Assembly: GCF_006704125.1 (NCBI RefSeq)
Contig: NZ_VIGH01000004.1
Span: 62,001-126,000, forward strand
Direction: 5' to 3'
Length of the DNA stretch: 64,000 nucleotides
Origin: Rhodococcus spelaei
GTDB lineage: Bacteria > Actinomycetota > Actinomycetes > Mycobacteriales > Mycobacteriaceae
Below are positions 24,900-32,725 of this stretch, piece by piece (within the stretch, counting starts at the first letter, position 1; each line of letters begins with the position of its first letter). The translations under genes were made by a program, and so were the position numbers. Under the pieces are notes generated by a model. That model searched no databases. It worked only from the letters and a program-made list of their open reading frames with translations, and was not told the origin of the DNA.

Positions 24900-25505
24900 A
24901 TGTCGCGTCATGAGGTTCCCAATTCCCCGTCAGGGTTCGGCGCCCGGGCGCGCTCGCTGATGTCCGGAGGCAAGCCGCGCGCGATCGCGTCGCTGGGCAT
25001 CGTGCTCGGCCTCGGCGCCATCGGCACCCTCGCTGCGTGGAGCGACTCCGCGACCGCCACCTCGGGTGTGTTCTCCACCGCCTCGGTGGACCTGCAGCTC
25101 AACGGCAGCAGCGGCCCGGCGGTCGGGTTCACCACCCTGACCAAGACCGGCATGATGCCGAACGACAGTGTCGCAGCGGTTCTTCCGGTCAAGAACAATG
25201 GCACCGCTGCCTTCTCTTACACGATGGCCGCCGCGGCGACCACCGCTCCGGAACTGGCTCCGTTCCTGAAGGTGACCATCACGACGGGCGCCTCGAACGG
25301 CACCACCTGTGCCGGCACCGCGGTCGCTACGAACGTCGCCTTGGTGTCGGGCGGGTCGGCGAACCTGATCTCGACCGCGCGTCCGCTCGCGGGCGGTGCC
25401 AGCGAGTCCCTCTGCTTCCAGGTCACCCTGGATCCGATGGTGACCACCGCCGCCCAGGGCAAGACGGTGAACACCTCCTTCAACTTCAACGCGACGACAG
25501 CCTGA
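24900..25505 (+). CDS. SipW-dependent-type exported protein B1 (CalY/TasA-like)
   Basis: 201 residues. The signal comes late: a polar N-terminus of about 27 residues, then IASLGIVLGLGAIGTLAAWS followed by DSATATSGVFSTASVDLQL. The core ending GTLAAWSDSA is the SipW-dependent signal (TIGR04088-like). The mature domain has the camelysin-like pattern of a PG/PN loop (GMMPNDSVAAVLPVKNNGT) and a C-terminal strand (GKTVNTSFNFNATTA); two Cys (TTCAGT, SLCFQV) may pair. It is probably a surface or extracellular matrix protein processed by the peptidase encoded 7 bases downstream. A paralogue is at 27760-28299. Confidence 0.82.
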   Translation: MSRHEVPNSPSGFGARARSLMSGGKPRAIASLGIVLGLGAIGTLAAWSDSATATSGVFSTASVDLQLNGSSGPAVGFTTLTKTGMMPNDSVAAVLPVKNNGTAAFSYTMAAAATTAPELAPFLKVTITTGASNGTTCAGTAVATNVALVSGGSANLISTARPLAGGASESLCFQVTLDPMVTTAAQGKTVNTSFNFNATTA

Positions 25506-25512
25506 GTGCGAC

Positions 25513-27219
25513 ATGGCAATTCACTCAAACCCCACCGCATCCGGCCGCTCACGCGGCCGTGAAATCGCCCTCAACGTCGGTGCGATCGCCGGCCTGATCT
25601 GCGTGCTGGCCGCCGCGGCCTCATTCCTGTTCGGCATCAAGCCGCTGATCTTCCGCTCCGGCTCCATGTCCCCGAGCATCCCGACCGGCGCCCTTGCGCT
25701 GTCGAAGGCCACCCCGGTCGCGGACCTCGCGGTTAGCGACGTGGTCAGCGTCCCGGATCAGCAGGGCACCCGAATCACCCACCGCATCAAGGAGGTCGTC
25801 TCCACCGACGGCACCACCTCGGTGCTGATCCTCAAGGGCGACGCCAACAAGGACGCCGACATCTCCCCGTACACCGTCACCGAGGTGGACCGGGTGTTCT
25901 TCTCCGTCCCCGGCCTCGGCTACGCCGTCTCCTGGCTGTCCTCGCCTGCCGCGATCTTCCTCGGCGGCGGACTGGTCGGCGGGCTGATGGTGCTCGCCTT
26001 CGGCCCGGCGTCGAAGCGCAAGGACGACAACGGTTCTGGGGATGGTTCGGGCGGTCCGGGCGAGCACGAGCGGATCGAGCAGCCGGCAGCGCCTGTCTAC
26101 GCCGACGCTCCCACCGAGCAGTTCCGCGCCCCGACCTTCCAGTTGCGCCGAATCGTGCCCGCCCGCACCGCGATGGCGCTCGGCGCGGTCGGCCTGACCG
26201 TGCTCGCCGGGTCCGCGGTCGGCACCAGCGCCGCATTTGTCGGCACCAATACCGCGAACAGCGGGACGTTCGCGCCGGCGGCGAAGCTGCTGCCTGCTGT
26301 CACAGGAAACACCTGCTGGAACGACTCCAAGGTCGGCTACAGCGGCGCGGTGCTCAGATGGTCACATATCGGCGCGCCGTACTCTTACAAGATCATCGTC
26401 AGACGCGGATCCAGCACCTGGAACATCGACGTACCCTCGAAGTCTGCGGGTACGCAGGAAGATCGGTGGGTCGACAGCGGCGTCGTTGGCGCACACACGG
26501 ACTGGAACTTCGTCGCAGAGATTCACACGGTGAACCCGGCTGGTCAGATCTCGGCAGACTGGGTTGGAACCAACGTCTGGCAGCAGTACACGAACACAGT
26601 GAAGTGCAACGGGCAGACGTCGGGCACCACGTCCGGCGCGGGCTTCTTCTCGGCGCCGGTTCCCGGTGGTGGGGCGGGTGCCCAAGCAGCGAACCTGGCG
26701 GCCGCCGGTCCGACCACCACTGCCCCGCAGACCACGACGGCAACGCCTACCGCGACGACGACCACCGCGACGCCGTCGACGACGACCACCTCCGCGACCA
26801 CCGCGCCGTCGACCACCACGACCGCGCCGGCGACCACGACCACGACGGTGCCGCCGACCACCACCACGACCACGACCACGACCACGGTCCCGCCGACCAC
26901 CACGACGACCGAACAGAAGGCGCCCGCCGCCCCGGCCCCGGCCGGTGACCTGGCGGTCGCGAACACCTCGACCTCGGGCAACTACACCGCGGCCGTGAGC
27001 GCAACCACCGCGACGATCACCGACAAGTCCGGCGCGCAGACGTTCTCCGCCGCCGTCGGCAAGGGCGCCATCGCGCAGTGGGCAAAGAGCTCGGACCAGC
27101 TGTGGATCGTCGACGGAAAGAAGCTGTCTGTGGTGGACGCGGCCACAGGCAAGCAGACGCCCGTCGATCCGTCCTCCGACACCGTGCCCGCCGACGTGGC
27201 CGCACTGGTAGCGAAGTAG
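25513..27219 (+). CDS. SipW/ER-type signal peptidase fused to a substrate-like surface protein
   Basis: 568 residues, more than twice a normal SipW. Residues 1-170 are a complete signal peptidase: N-terminal membrane helix, catalytic Ser51 in FRSGSMSPSIPTGAL, His90 in RITHRIKEV in place of the bacterial Lys, GDANKDAD, and a second helix (about 145-163). A Gly/Asp/Glu linker leads to a second SipW-type signal (about 212-253: RTAMALGAVGLTVLAGSAVG, then TSAAFVG). Next come an ectodomain (about 265-370) with two Cys and a possible Fn3-like pattern (LRWSHIGAPYSYKIIVRR), a Thr/Pro stalk (about 400-475) and an 80-residue C-terminal domain. It may cleave its own second half free. The ectodomain has AT-richer codons than its neighbours. 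Confidence 0.82.
   Translation: MAIHSNPTASGRSRGREIALNVGAIAGLICVLAAAASFLFGIKPLIFRSGSMSPSIPTGALALSKATPVADLAVSDVVSVPDQQGTRITHRIKEVVSTDGTTSVLILKGDANKDADISPYTVTEVDRVFFSVPGLGYAVSWLSSPAAIFLGGGLVGGLMVLAFGPASKRKDDNGSGDGSGGPGEHERIEQPAAPVYADAPTEQFRAPTFQLRRIVPARTAMALGAVGLTVLAGSAVGTSAAFVGTNTANSGTFAPAAKLLPAVTGNTCWNDSKVGYSGAVLRWSHIGAPYSYKIIVRRGSSTWNIDVPSKSAGTQEDRWVDSGVVGAHTDWNFVAEIHTVNPAGQISADWVGTNVWQQYTNTVKCNGQTSGTTSGAGFFSAPVPGGGAGAQAANLAAAGPTTTAPQTTTATPTATTTTATPSTTTTSATTAPSTTTTAPATTTTTVPPTTTTTTTTTTVPPTTTTTEQKAPAAPAPAGDLAVANTSTSGNYTAAVSATTATITDKSGAQTFSAAVGKGAIAQWAKSSDQLWIVDGKKLSVVDAATGKQTPVDPSSDTVPADVAALVAK
26715..26930 (+). repeat. Low-complexity Thr-codon repeat encoding a surface stalk
   Basis: Runs of ACC and ACG codons, interrupted by Ala, Pro and Val, encode the Thr-rich stalk of the fused signal peptidase. 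The near-perfect triplet repetition is prone to slippage, so stalk length may differ between strains. Thr-rich extracytoplasmic stalks in actinobacteria are often O-mannosylated; that is inference here. Confidence 0.75.
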
Positions 27220-27226
27220 GAGCGCG

Positions 27227-27754
27227 ATGAACCTCAAGACGAAGGGTGCGATCGCGGCCGGTGCCGCGACGGTGCTGCTCGCGGGCGGCGCCGGCACCAT
27301 GGCCGCGTTCAACGGCGGCGGCAGTGTCGGTGGCGGAGCGGTCGGCGCAGGCAGTCTATCGCTCGCCCAGAGCGGCACCCCCAGCTGGAGCGACCAGTTC
27401 GGCCCGGTCAACATCACCAACTACAAGGCTGTCCCCGGTGACGTCCTCACCTACAAGGCCAGCTTCACGGTGACGGCCAAGGGCACCAACCTGATTGCCA
27501 ATCTCGGAGCCGACAGCGGCACCATCACCGGTGACGCGGCACTCAAGGCAGCGATGAAGTCCTCGGTGACCGCCACCACGGGCGGTGCGTCCCTTCCGTC
27601 GAACGCTGGGGGCACGGTGATCACCCCGGCTCAGGACGGCAAGGTCGTCGACGTGAAGGTGATCTTCACCTTCGCCCCGTCCACGTCGGGCGCCACGGCG
27701 CAGACGGCCCGGCTCGATCTGTCCAACTTCAACATCACCCTGAAGCAGGTGTAG
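27227..27754 (+). CDS. Alternate-type signal peptide exported protein A2
   Basis: 175 residues, paralogue of the protein at 24170-24715: the signal begins MNLKTKGAIAAGAATVLLAG and continues GAGTMAAFNGG; the mature part shares VPGDVLTYKASFTVTAKGTN and the ending LDLSNFNITLKQV (A1: VNLSNFAVTLTQQ). It has no Cys and is rich in Gly, Thr and Ser. AGGAG lies just before the ATG and the gap to the fused peptidase gene is 7 bases, so it is in the same operon. Probably a minor or alternative subunit of the same surface structure as A1. Confidence 0.82.
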   Translation: MNLKTKGAIAAGAATVLLAGGAGTMAAFNGGGSVGGGAVGAGSLSLAQSGTPSWSDQFGPVNITNYKAVPGDVLTYKASFTVTAKGTNLIANLGADSGTITGDAALKAAMKSSVTATTGGASLPSNAGGTVITPAQDGKVVDVKVIFTFAPSTSGATAQTARLDLSNFNITLKQV

Positions 27755-27759
27755 TCACC

Positions 27760-28299
27760 ATGTCGAACAAGACTCGTTGGTTGGCCATCGGTGGCGCGGC
27801 CGTCGTCGGCGTGGCGTTGCTGTCGGCGCAACAGACCGGCGCTCTGTGGACGCAAAGCCAGACCCTGGATGCTGGCACCATCCACTCCGGCACGCTCGAC
27901 CTGTCCGTCGGCGGCAGCGGGATCAGCACCTACCCGTTCACCGCGCTCGCCGGCGCGAACATGATGCCCGGTGGCTACGCGCAGGCACCGGTGAAGGTTT
28001 TCAACTCCGGCAACGTGCTGATGAAGTACAAGCTGCTCAGTGGAATCCAGTCGAATTCCGCTGTGCCGCTTGACCTGACCCTCTCGACTGTCGTCAACGA
28101 GGCGGCCTGCCCGGCCACCGGCAACCCGACCGCGCCCACCCAGCTCTACAGCGGCGCGCTGGTCGGGTCGACGTTCGCCGAGCGGTCCGTGCAACCCGGA
28201 GCCGCCGAGGTACTGTGCCTGCGCGCCACCGTCGGCGCCGCCGCGCAGCCCGGTCAGAGCACGACGGCGACGTTCACCTTCTCGGCACAGTCCCGATGA
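27760..28299 (+). CDS. SipW-dependent-type exported protein B2 (CalY/TasA-like)
   Basis: 179 residues, paralogue of the protein at 24900-25505 but with a shorter N-terminus: MSNKTRWLAIGGAAVVGVAL leads into LSAQQTGALWTQSQTLDAGT, a SipW-type signal with Trp after the cleavage region. The mature domain has NMMPGGYAQAPVKVFNSGNV, matching the MMPNDSVAAVLPVKNNGT block of B1, two Cys (EAACPAT, VLCLRAT) and a C-terminal strand TTATFTFSAQ. It starts 5 bases after A2 and its stop overlaps the next start (ATGA), so it is coupled to the second signal peptidase. Confidence 0.82.
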   Translation: MSNKTRWLAIGGAAVVGVALLSAQQTGALWTQSQTLDAGTIHSGTLDLSVGGSGISTYPFTALAGANMMPGGYAQAPVKVFNSGNVLMKYKLLSGIQSNSAVPLDLTLSTVVNEAACPATGNPTAPTQLYSGALVGSTFAERSVQPGAAEVLCLRATVGAAAQPGQSTTATFTFSAQSR

Positions 28300-29012
28300 G
28301 TGACACGGTGGAGGGCGCCGACCTCGGCGCGTGGGGATGGGTCAAGAGCATCGTCTCCTGGCTCGTGCTGATCGCCGTGGTGGCGATCCTCGCGCTGACC
28401 ATCGTCGTCCCCCGGCTGACGGGGTCGACGCCCTACACCGTGCTCACCGGCTCGATGATCCCCACCTACCCGCCCGGCACGCTGATCGTCGTCAAGCCGC
28501 AGGACCCGATGTCGCTTCGGGTCGGGGACGCGATCACCTTCCAGAAGGAGTCCGGCAACCCGACGGTGGTCACGCACCGGATCATCGAGTCCCGGCAGAA
28601 CTCGCAGGGTGAGCGCAGCTTCGTCACCCAGGGCGACGCCAACCCGTCCCGCGACCAGAATCCGGTTGTCCCGGAGCAGGTTCGGGGCAAGGTCTGGTAC
28701 AGCGTCCCCTATCTCGGGTACGTGAACAACGTCATCACCGGTCAGCAGCGCGCACTGATGATCGTCGTGGTCGTCGGTGGCCTGTTCCTCTACGCGGGCT
28801 ACATGTTCGTCGGGGCGATCCGGGAACGCACCCGCAAGGGCCGGCCCGACGGGCAGGCGCCGACAGATCCCGTTCCCGCGCCCGCCTCTGTCCCCGCGCC
28901 CGCCCCCGTTCCGGTGCGTGCGCACGCCGGACCGACAGCGACAGGCTCGCAGTGGTCCGAGGCGGACACCATCGTCATGCCCCGCATCGACGGGCGGCAC
29001 CGAGCCCCCTGA
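28296..29012 (+). CDS. sipW: SipW/ER-type signal peptidase I
   Basis: 238 residues. Membrane helix at about 19-38, catalytic Ser53 in YTVLTGSMIPTYPPGTL, His94 in VVTHRIIESR replacing the general-base Lys of ordinary bacterial SPase I, then GDANPSRDQNPV, and a second helix at about 149-170. A Pro/Ala-rich cytosolic tail of about 65 residues follows. The Ser/His dyad is that of SipW and eukaryotic or archaeal signal peptidases. It should cleave the SipW-type signals of A1, B1, A2 and B2 at the membrane. It is the last clear gene of the operon; the start overlaps the B2 stop. Confidence 0.88.
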   Translation: MSDTVEGADLGAWGWVKSIVSWLVLIAVVAILALTIVVPRLTGSTPYTVLTGSMIPTYPPGTLIVVKPQDPMSLRVGDAITFQKESGNPTVVTHRIIESRQNSQGERSFVTQGDANPSRDQNPVVPEQVRGKVWYSVPYLGYVNNVITGQQRALMIVVVVGGLFLYAGYMFVGAIRERTRKGRPDGQAPTDPVPAPASVPAPAPVPVRAHAGPTATGSQWSEADTIVMPRIDGRHRAP

Positions 29013-29345
29013 CGCGGTATGACGTCGATGGCCGCGACAATGCCCGATGCGCGCACGACTACGTCATCGTGTACCGAGAACTGACCGTCGACGAGAAGAT
29101 CGCCCATCGCCACAGCAGCGGGCTTCTCGTCGGTCGAACGCCTGCGCATCGCCTACCGCACAGCCCGCATGATCACCGAACGGGACACTCCCGAGGTGGC
29201 GCAAACCTGGTTTCAGGGCCTTAACCCGGAGTTCGACTCCCGACACGGCGACGGATTCACGCTCTGGGCCGTCTACGAACGCCCCGGCGACACCGCAGTC
29301 TCCTCGTACGTGACCCCCTTCGACCTGGTCTGGGTCGAGGGCTGA
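29013..29345 (+). pseudogene. Possible gene remnant after the secretion operon
   Basis: After the peptidase stop, an ATG at 29019 opens a frame that meets a stop at 29082. The same frame then stays open to a TGA at 29343, encoding protein-like text: VERLRIAYRTARMITERD, then VAQTWFQGLNPEF and YVTPFDLVWVEG. The RLRIAYRTA and WFQGLNPEF blocks recall the C-terminal toxin-binding part of Xre/MbcA-type antitoxins, but the rest does not fit. An intact protein could only begin at ATG 29169 (58 residues). A decayed gene or a very small one are both possible. Confidence 0.35.
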
Positions 29346-29578
29346 CGAACCACGGAGCTTTGCTCGCAACTTTTGTGAGACCGACAACGAGGCCGGTTCG
29401 CCTAGTCGAACGTTCGGGTCGAAGCTTCCCGCGGCCGAGGGTGCCGATCCGCACAGACGGAAGGGGCGGAGCTGCAAGAACCGGAGGGCATGGCTACCGA
29501 GGGGTGTAGCTGGCCCGCCACGTCTGGTTCGCCTGTCGTGTCCAAGAATCGACCCCAACCGAACGTCATCCAGACGCG

Positions 29579-29612
29579 GCGGTGCCCCACCGGTATTTCG
29601 GTGGGGCACCGC
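29579..29612 (-). terminator. Perfect 14-bp hairpin downstream of Ig-repeat protein
   Basis: GCGGTGCCCCACCG (29579-29592) pairs perfectly with CGGTGGGGCACCGC (29599-29612) around a 6-base loop. It starts 26 bases after the stop of the minus-strand Ig-repeat gene. There is no U run, as is usual for actinobacterial terminators. It could also stop rightward transcription from the SipW operon. Confidence 0.8.
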
Positions 29613-29638
29613 GGGTTGAGCGAGGTGGAACTGGTCGA

Positions 29639-30793
29639 TCAGCTGCCGAAGATGCTGGTCAGCGAACCCGTGTCCATGGATCCGTTGCCGCCGCCGGTAC
29701 CCGCGGTGGCCGTCACCGTGTGCACAGCGGAGGTGGACGTCGCGTGGGTGGCGTCACCGGCGTAGACGGCGGTGATGGAATGCGCACCCGCGGTGAAGAT
29801 CTGGGTGAGCTTCGCGACGCCGTTGGTCAGAGCCACCGGCTGGCCGAGGTTGGTGGTGCCGTCCTTGAACTGGACGAGGCCGGTGGCGCCGGCCGGGGTG
29901 ACCGTCGCGGTCAGCTGGACGCCGGCGCTGGTGTTGGTGGTGGCCGGGCCGGTCACCACGGTGGTGGTCGCGCCCGCGGCCGGGTCCGTCACGGTGACCG
30001 GGAAGGCCACCGAGGTGGACGTCGCGTTGGCGGTGTCACCGGAGTACACGGCCGTGACGCTGTGTGCGCCTGCGGTGCTGAACGCCTGGCTCAGCGTGGC
30101 AATGCCGTTGATGACGGCGGCCGGGGTGCCGAGGTTGATCGCGCCGTCCTTGAACTGGACGGTGCCGGTGGCCGCGGCAGGGGCGACGGTCGCGGTCAGG
30201 GTGACCGGCACTCCGGTGGTGGCAGTGCCCGCGCCGGTCACCGTGGTGGTGGTCGGGGCGCCGGCGGTGTCGAGCTCGAAGTCGAGGCTGAAGTTCGGGT
30301 TGACGGACTTGTCCTGCGAATCGTTGCCGGCGTCCTTCGGCATGCCGACGACGAGCATCACCTTGGCGGTCTGGCCAGGAGCGAGGTGGGCTGCCTTGAG
30401 CTCGGTGCCGGCCGTGGCCATGTTGTTGGTGACGTCGACGACGTCGCCGCTCGCGTCGTTGATCTCGGCCCGCACGTATGCCTGCATGCCGGCGTCGATG
30501 GTGTAATTGCCGAGGTACACCTGGAGGGTGCCGCCCTGGTTGGTGCCGTTCTTGGCCCAGAATTTGCTGGTCGACTCGCTGCCCGGGACCAGGCCGCCGC
30601 CGAGGTTGGGAATCTTGTCCATCCCGCCCCAGGTGGACTGGTCGGTGGAGTACTGCAGGAGGGTGGGGTCGGCGTGCGCGGCAGCGGGCACCATCACGGC
30701 GGCAAAGGCCGTCATGGACAGGGCTGCGGCTGCGCCGCCAATGGCAGTGGCAAGCCGCTTGAAGCCGCCCTGCGTGATGATGGTCTGGGTCAT
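29639..30793 (-). CDS. Secreted protein with camelysin-like N-domain and two Ig-like (Big_5-type) repeats
   Basis: 384 residues. The Sec signal peptide (about 1-41) ends PAAAHADPT. The N-terminal domain (about 42-170) shows a VPGSESTSKFWAKNGTNQGG loop and LAPGQTAKVMLVVGMPKDAG followed by GNDSQDK, a pattern shared with CalY/TasA-type domains. Two Ig-like repeats follow, each with TVQFKDG/LVQFKDG, NLG.P, GIATL/GVAKL, AGAHSVTAVYSGD/AGAHSITAVYAGD. The C-terminus has no anchor. It converges on the SipW operon and could be an extracellular partner, adhesin or matrix linker. The ATG at 30793 is preferred to one at 30823 because it begins a proper signal peptide. Confidence 0.8.
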   Translation of the reverse strand: MTQTIITQGGFKRLATAIGGAAAALSMTAFAAVMVPAAAHADPTLLQYSTDQSTWGGMDKIPNLGGGLVPGSESTSKFWAKNGTNQGGTLQVYLGNYTIDAGMQAYVRAEINDASGDVVDVTNNMATAGTELKAAHLAPGQTAKVMLVVGMPKDAGNDSQDKSVNPNFSLDFELDTAGAPTTTTVTGAGTATTGVPVTLTATVAPAAATGTVQFKDGAINLGTPAAVINGIATLSQAFSTAGAHSVTAVYSGDTANATSTSVAFPVTVTDPAAGATTTVVTGPATTNTSAGVQLTATVTPAGATGLVQFKDGTTNLGQPVALTNGVAKLTQIFTAGAHSITAVYAGDATHATSTSAVHTVTATAGTGGGNGSMDTGSLTSIFGS

Positions 30794-31278
30794 TGCGGCA
30801 GCGTAAAGGAAGAATTGGTCCAAGCGTCCAGTTTGTAGAAACTTGTACTTCGTCCAGTGTGGGCATCCGTAAGCGACCCGAAAGATGCCGTGTCGGCCGT
30901 TCGGCTGGCCGTCCGGCGTGTCCCGCGGGGCGCGCCGCGCGGGACAAGTGACGGTACCGATGACGGACTATGCGGGGCCGAAAAAGATCCTGTGGTGGAT
31001 TCCCAGATACTGGCGGCCGACCGCCCGGTTCGTCCAATTGGTGGGGCGTCGGCGCCGAGAGTAGGGTGTCGGGGTCCAGCAGAGTCGATGGAAGAGGAGG
31101 TGTGGCTTGTCGTGAAGGGCCAACCTCCGAGTACCCGCCGAAGTCGTCGCTGAGCCCTCGGGCGCTAGTTCTCCATCGCACAAGCTCCTTCGCGCAGCGG
31201 CGATTTCGCGATCACCACACCGCACGTCACCAGACGACGTGCTGCCCGTGCATCCGACTTACGCGAAAGCTGTTCCCC
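30794..31278. promoter_or_regulatory. Divergent intergenic region, Ig-repeat protein / corA
   Basis: 485 bases without a convincing gene. The part near the Ig-repeat start (30794-30860) is AT-richer and probably holds its promoter. Two hairpins are visible: GTCCCGCG-N10-CGCGGGAC (30921-30946) and GCACGTC-N7-GACGTGC (31222-31242), the latter in the presumed 5' leader of corA. I looked for a magnesium (M-box) riboswitch core and did not recognise one. Confidence 0.5.
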
Positions 31279-32430
31279 ATGCGTGAAAAGCGTCCCTTCC
31301 GCGCCCTGCTGCCCAGCCGCGCCGCCGACCCGTCCCGCGAGCTGATCGCTCCCGAGCACTCGATGGCCCCGCACCACACCCCGCCCGCGCCGATCGTGGT
31401 CGCGCCGGTCGAGGCCAGCGTCGTCAACAGTGCCGTCTACCGCGACGGCTGCCGGATCGAGACACCGTCCAACCTGGCCGACGCGTTGCGCAGCCTGCCC
31501 GACGCGTCGTCGATGGCGTGGATCGGGATGTACCGGCCCGACGCGGAGCAGTTGCTCGCGGCCGCCGAGCAGTTCGGACTGCACGAGCTCGCCGTCGAGG
31601 ACGCCATCGTCGCGCACCAGCGACCCAAGCTCGAGCGCTACGGCGAGACGCTGTTCGTGGTGCTGCGGGCGGCCCGCTACCTCGACGAGACCGAACGCGT
31701 CGACTTCGGCGAACTGCACGTGTTCGTCGGCCCGACCTTCGTGCTCACCGTCCGGCACAGCGAGTCGCCCGACCTCTCCGCCGTCCGCGCCCGCATGGAG
31801 AACGACCCCGACCTGCTGCGACTGGGCCCCGAGGCGGTGCTGTACGCGATCCTCGACGCAGTCGTCGACGGTTACGCACCGGTGGTCGCGGGCCTGCAGA
31901 ACGACATCGACGAGATCGAGACCGAGGTGTTCAGCGGCGACCCCAAGGTGTCGCGGCGCATCTACGAACTCACCCGCGAGGTCATCGAGTTCCAGCGCGC
32001 CACCCGTCCGCTGCTGGACATGCTCAGCGGGCTGTCCGCCGGGTTCGAGAAGTACAAGACCGACGAGGAACTGCAGCGGTACCTGCGCGACGTCACCGAC
32101 CACGCGACCACCGTCGTCGAGCGGGCCGACGGGTTCCGTCAACTGCTCGGCAACATCCTCACCGTCAACGCCACGCTGGTCTCGCAGACCCAGAACGAGG
32201 AGATGTCGGCGCTCACGCAGGCCAGTTACGCGCAGAACGAGGAGATCAAGAAGGTCTCCGCCTGGGCCGCAATCCTGTTCGCGCCCACCCTGATCGGCAC
32301 CGTGTACGGCATGAACTTCGACTCGATGCCGGAACTGCACTGGGCCGGCGGCTACCCGATGGCGTTGATGATGATGGTGCTGACCTGTTTCGGGCTGTAC
32401 ACCGTCTTCAAACGGCGCGGCTGGCTGTAG
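31279..32430 (+). CDS. corA: CorA-type magnesium/cobalt transporter
   Basis: 383-residue divalent-cation channel. A large cytosolic N-terminal alpha/beta funnel (about 50-300; ELAVEDAIVAHQRPKLERYG, ERVDFGELHVFVGPTFVLTV) is followed by a long stalk helix and two C-terminal membrane helices. The pore signature YGMNFDSMPE follows the first helix, and the chain ends with a short basic tail (FKRRGWL) that should lie in the cytosol. Function as a pentamer in the plasma membrane is known for the family. The start at 31279 is chosen by alignment of domain limits; the ribosome site is weak, so the N-terminus is uncertain. Confidence 0.92.
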   Translation: MREKRPFRALLPSRAADPSRELIAPEHSMAPHHTPPAPIVVAPVEASVVNSAVYRDGCRIETPSNLADALRSLPDASSMAWIGMYRPDAEQLLAAAEQFGLHELAVEDAIVAHQRPKLERYGETLFVVLRAARYLDETERVDFGELHVFVGPTFVLTVRHSESPDLSAVRARMENDPDLLRLGPEAVLYAILDAVVDGYAPVVAGLQNDIDEIETEVFSGDPKVSRRIYELTREVIEFQRATRPLLDMLSGLSAGFEKYKTDEELQRYLRDVTDHATTVVERADGFRQLLGNILTVNATLVSQTQNEEMSALTQASYAQNEEIKKVSAWAAILFAPTLIGTVYGMNFDSMPELHWAGGYPMALMMMVLTCFGLYTVFKRRGWL

Positions 32431-32434
32431 TGCC

Positions 32435-32527
32435 TCAGCCCGCCGGCTGGTCCTTGCCGCGGAGCTTGCGCCACTGGGTGACGGCGATGTACTTGACGAG
32501 CAGTCCGTAGTTGCGGAGCTTCTGCAC
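32435..32527 (-). CDS. Possible 30-residue basic small protein
   Basis: A GTG at 32527 preceded by AAGGGACCACC opens a 30-codon frame, convergent with corA (4 bases between stops). The product has a KLRNYGLLVKYIAVTQWRKL core: hydrophobic and aromatic residues flanked by Lys and Arg, a pattern typical of small membrane-associated peptides. The codon bias is G/C-rich as in real genes. No homologue is recognised; it could be chance. Confidence 0.4.
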   Translation of the reverse strand: MQKLRNYGLLVKYIAVTQWRKLRGKDQPAG

Positions 32528-32725
32528 GGTGGTCCCTTCGATGTGCGACCGCGCGGTGGTCGCGCGGCCAACGGCCCACAATACGGTTAGCTGATTCGCC
32601 GCAAGGCCGGTTCGGCGGATCAGTCCCGACCCGCGGACGGTCCCGCCCGAACGGATGCCTGTACACCGGCGCCGACCCCGCCATACGCTGGATGGACTCC
32701 GTCCCTCGAGAGTGAGGATGAGTCG

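Noticed and set aside
26712-26930. CRISPR-like or minisatellite array
   Set aside because: The repetition is triplet (Thr codons) inside a coding frame, without spacers; it is a protein stalk.
30857-31153. 98-codon plus-strand frame upstream of corA
   Set aside because: Composition Arg/Val/Gly-rich without domain character, no ribosome site; looks like a chance frame in a GC-rich region.
31000-31278. Possible magnesium (M-box) riboswitch before corA
   Set aside because: Hairpins are present but none of the conserved M-box core segments could be matched by eye; a covariance search would decide.
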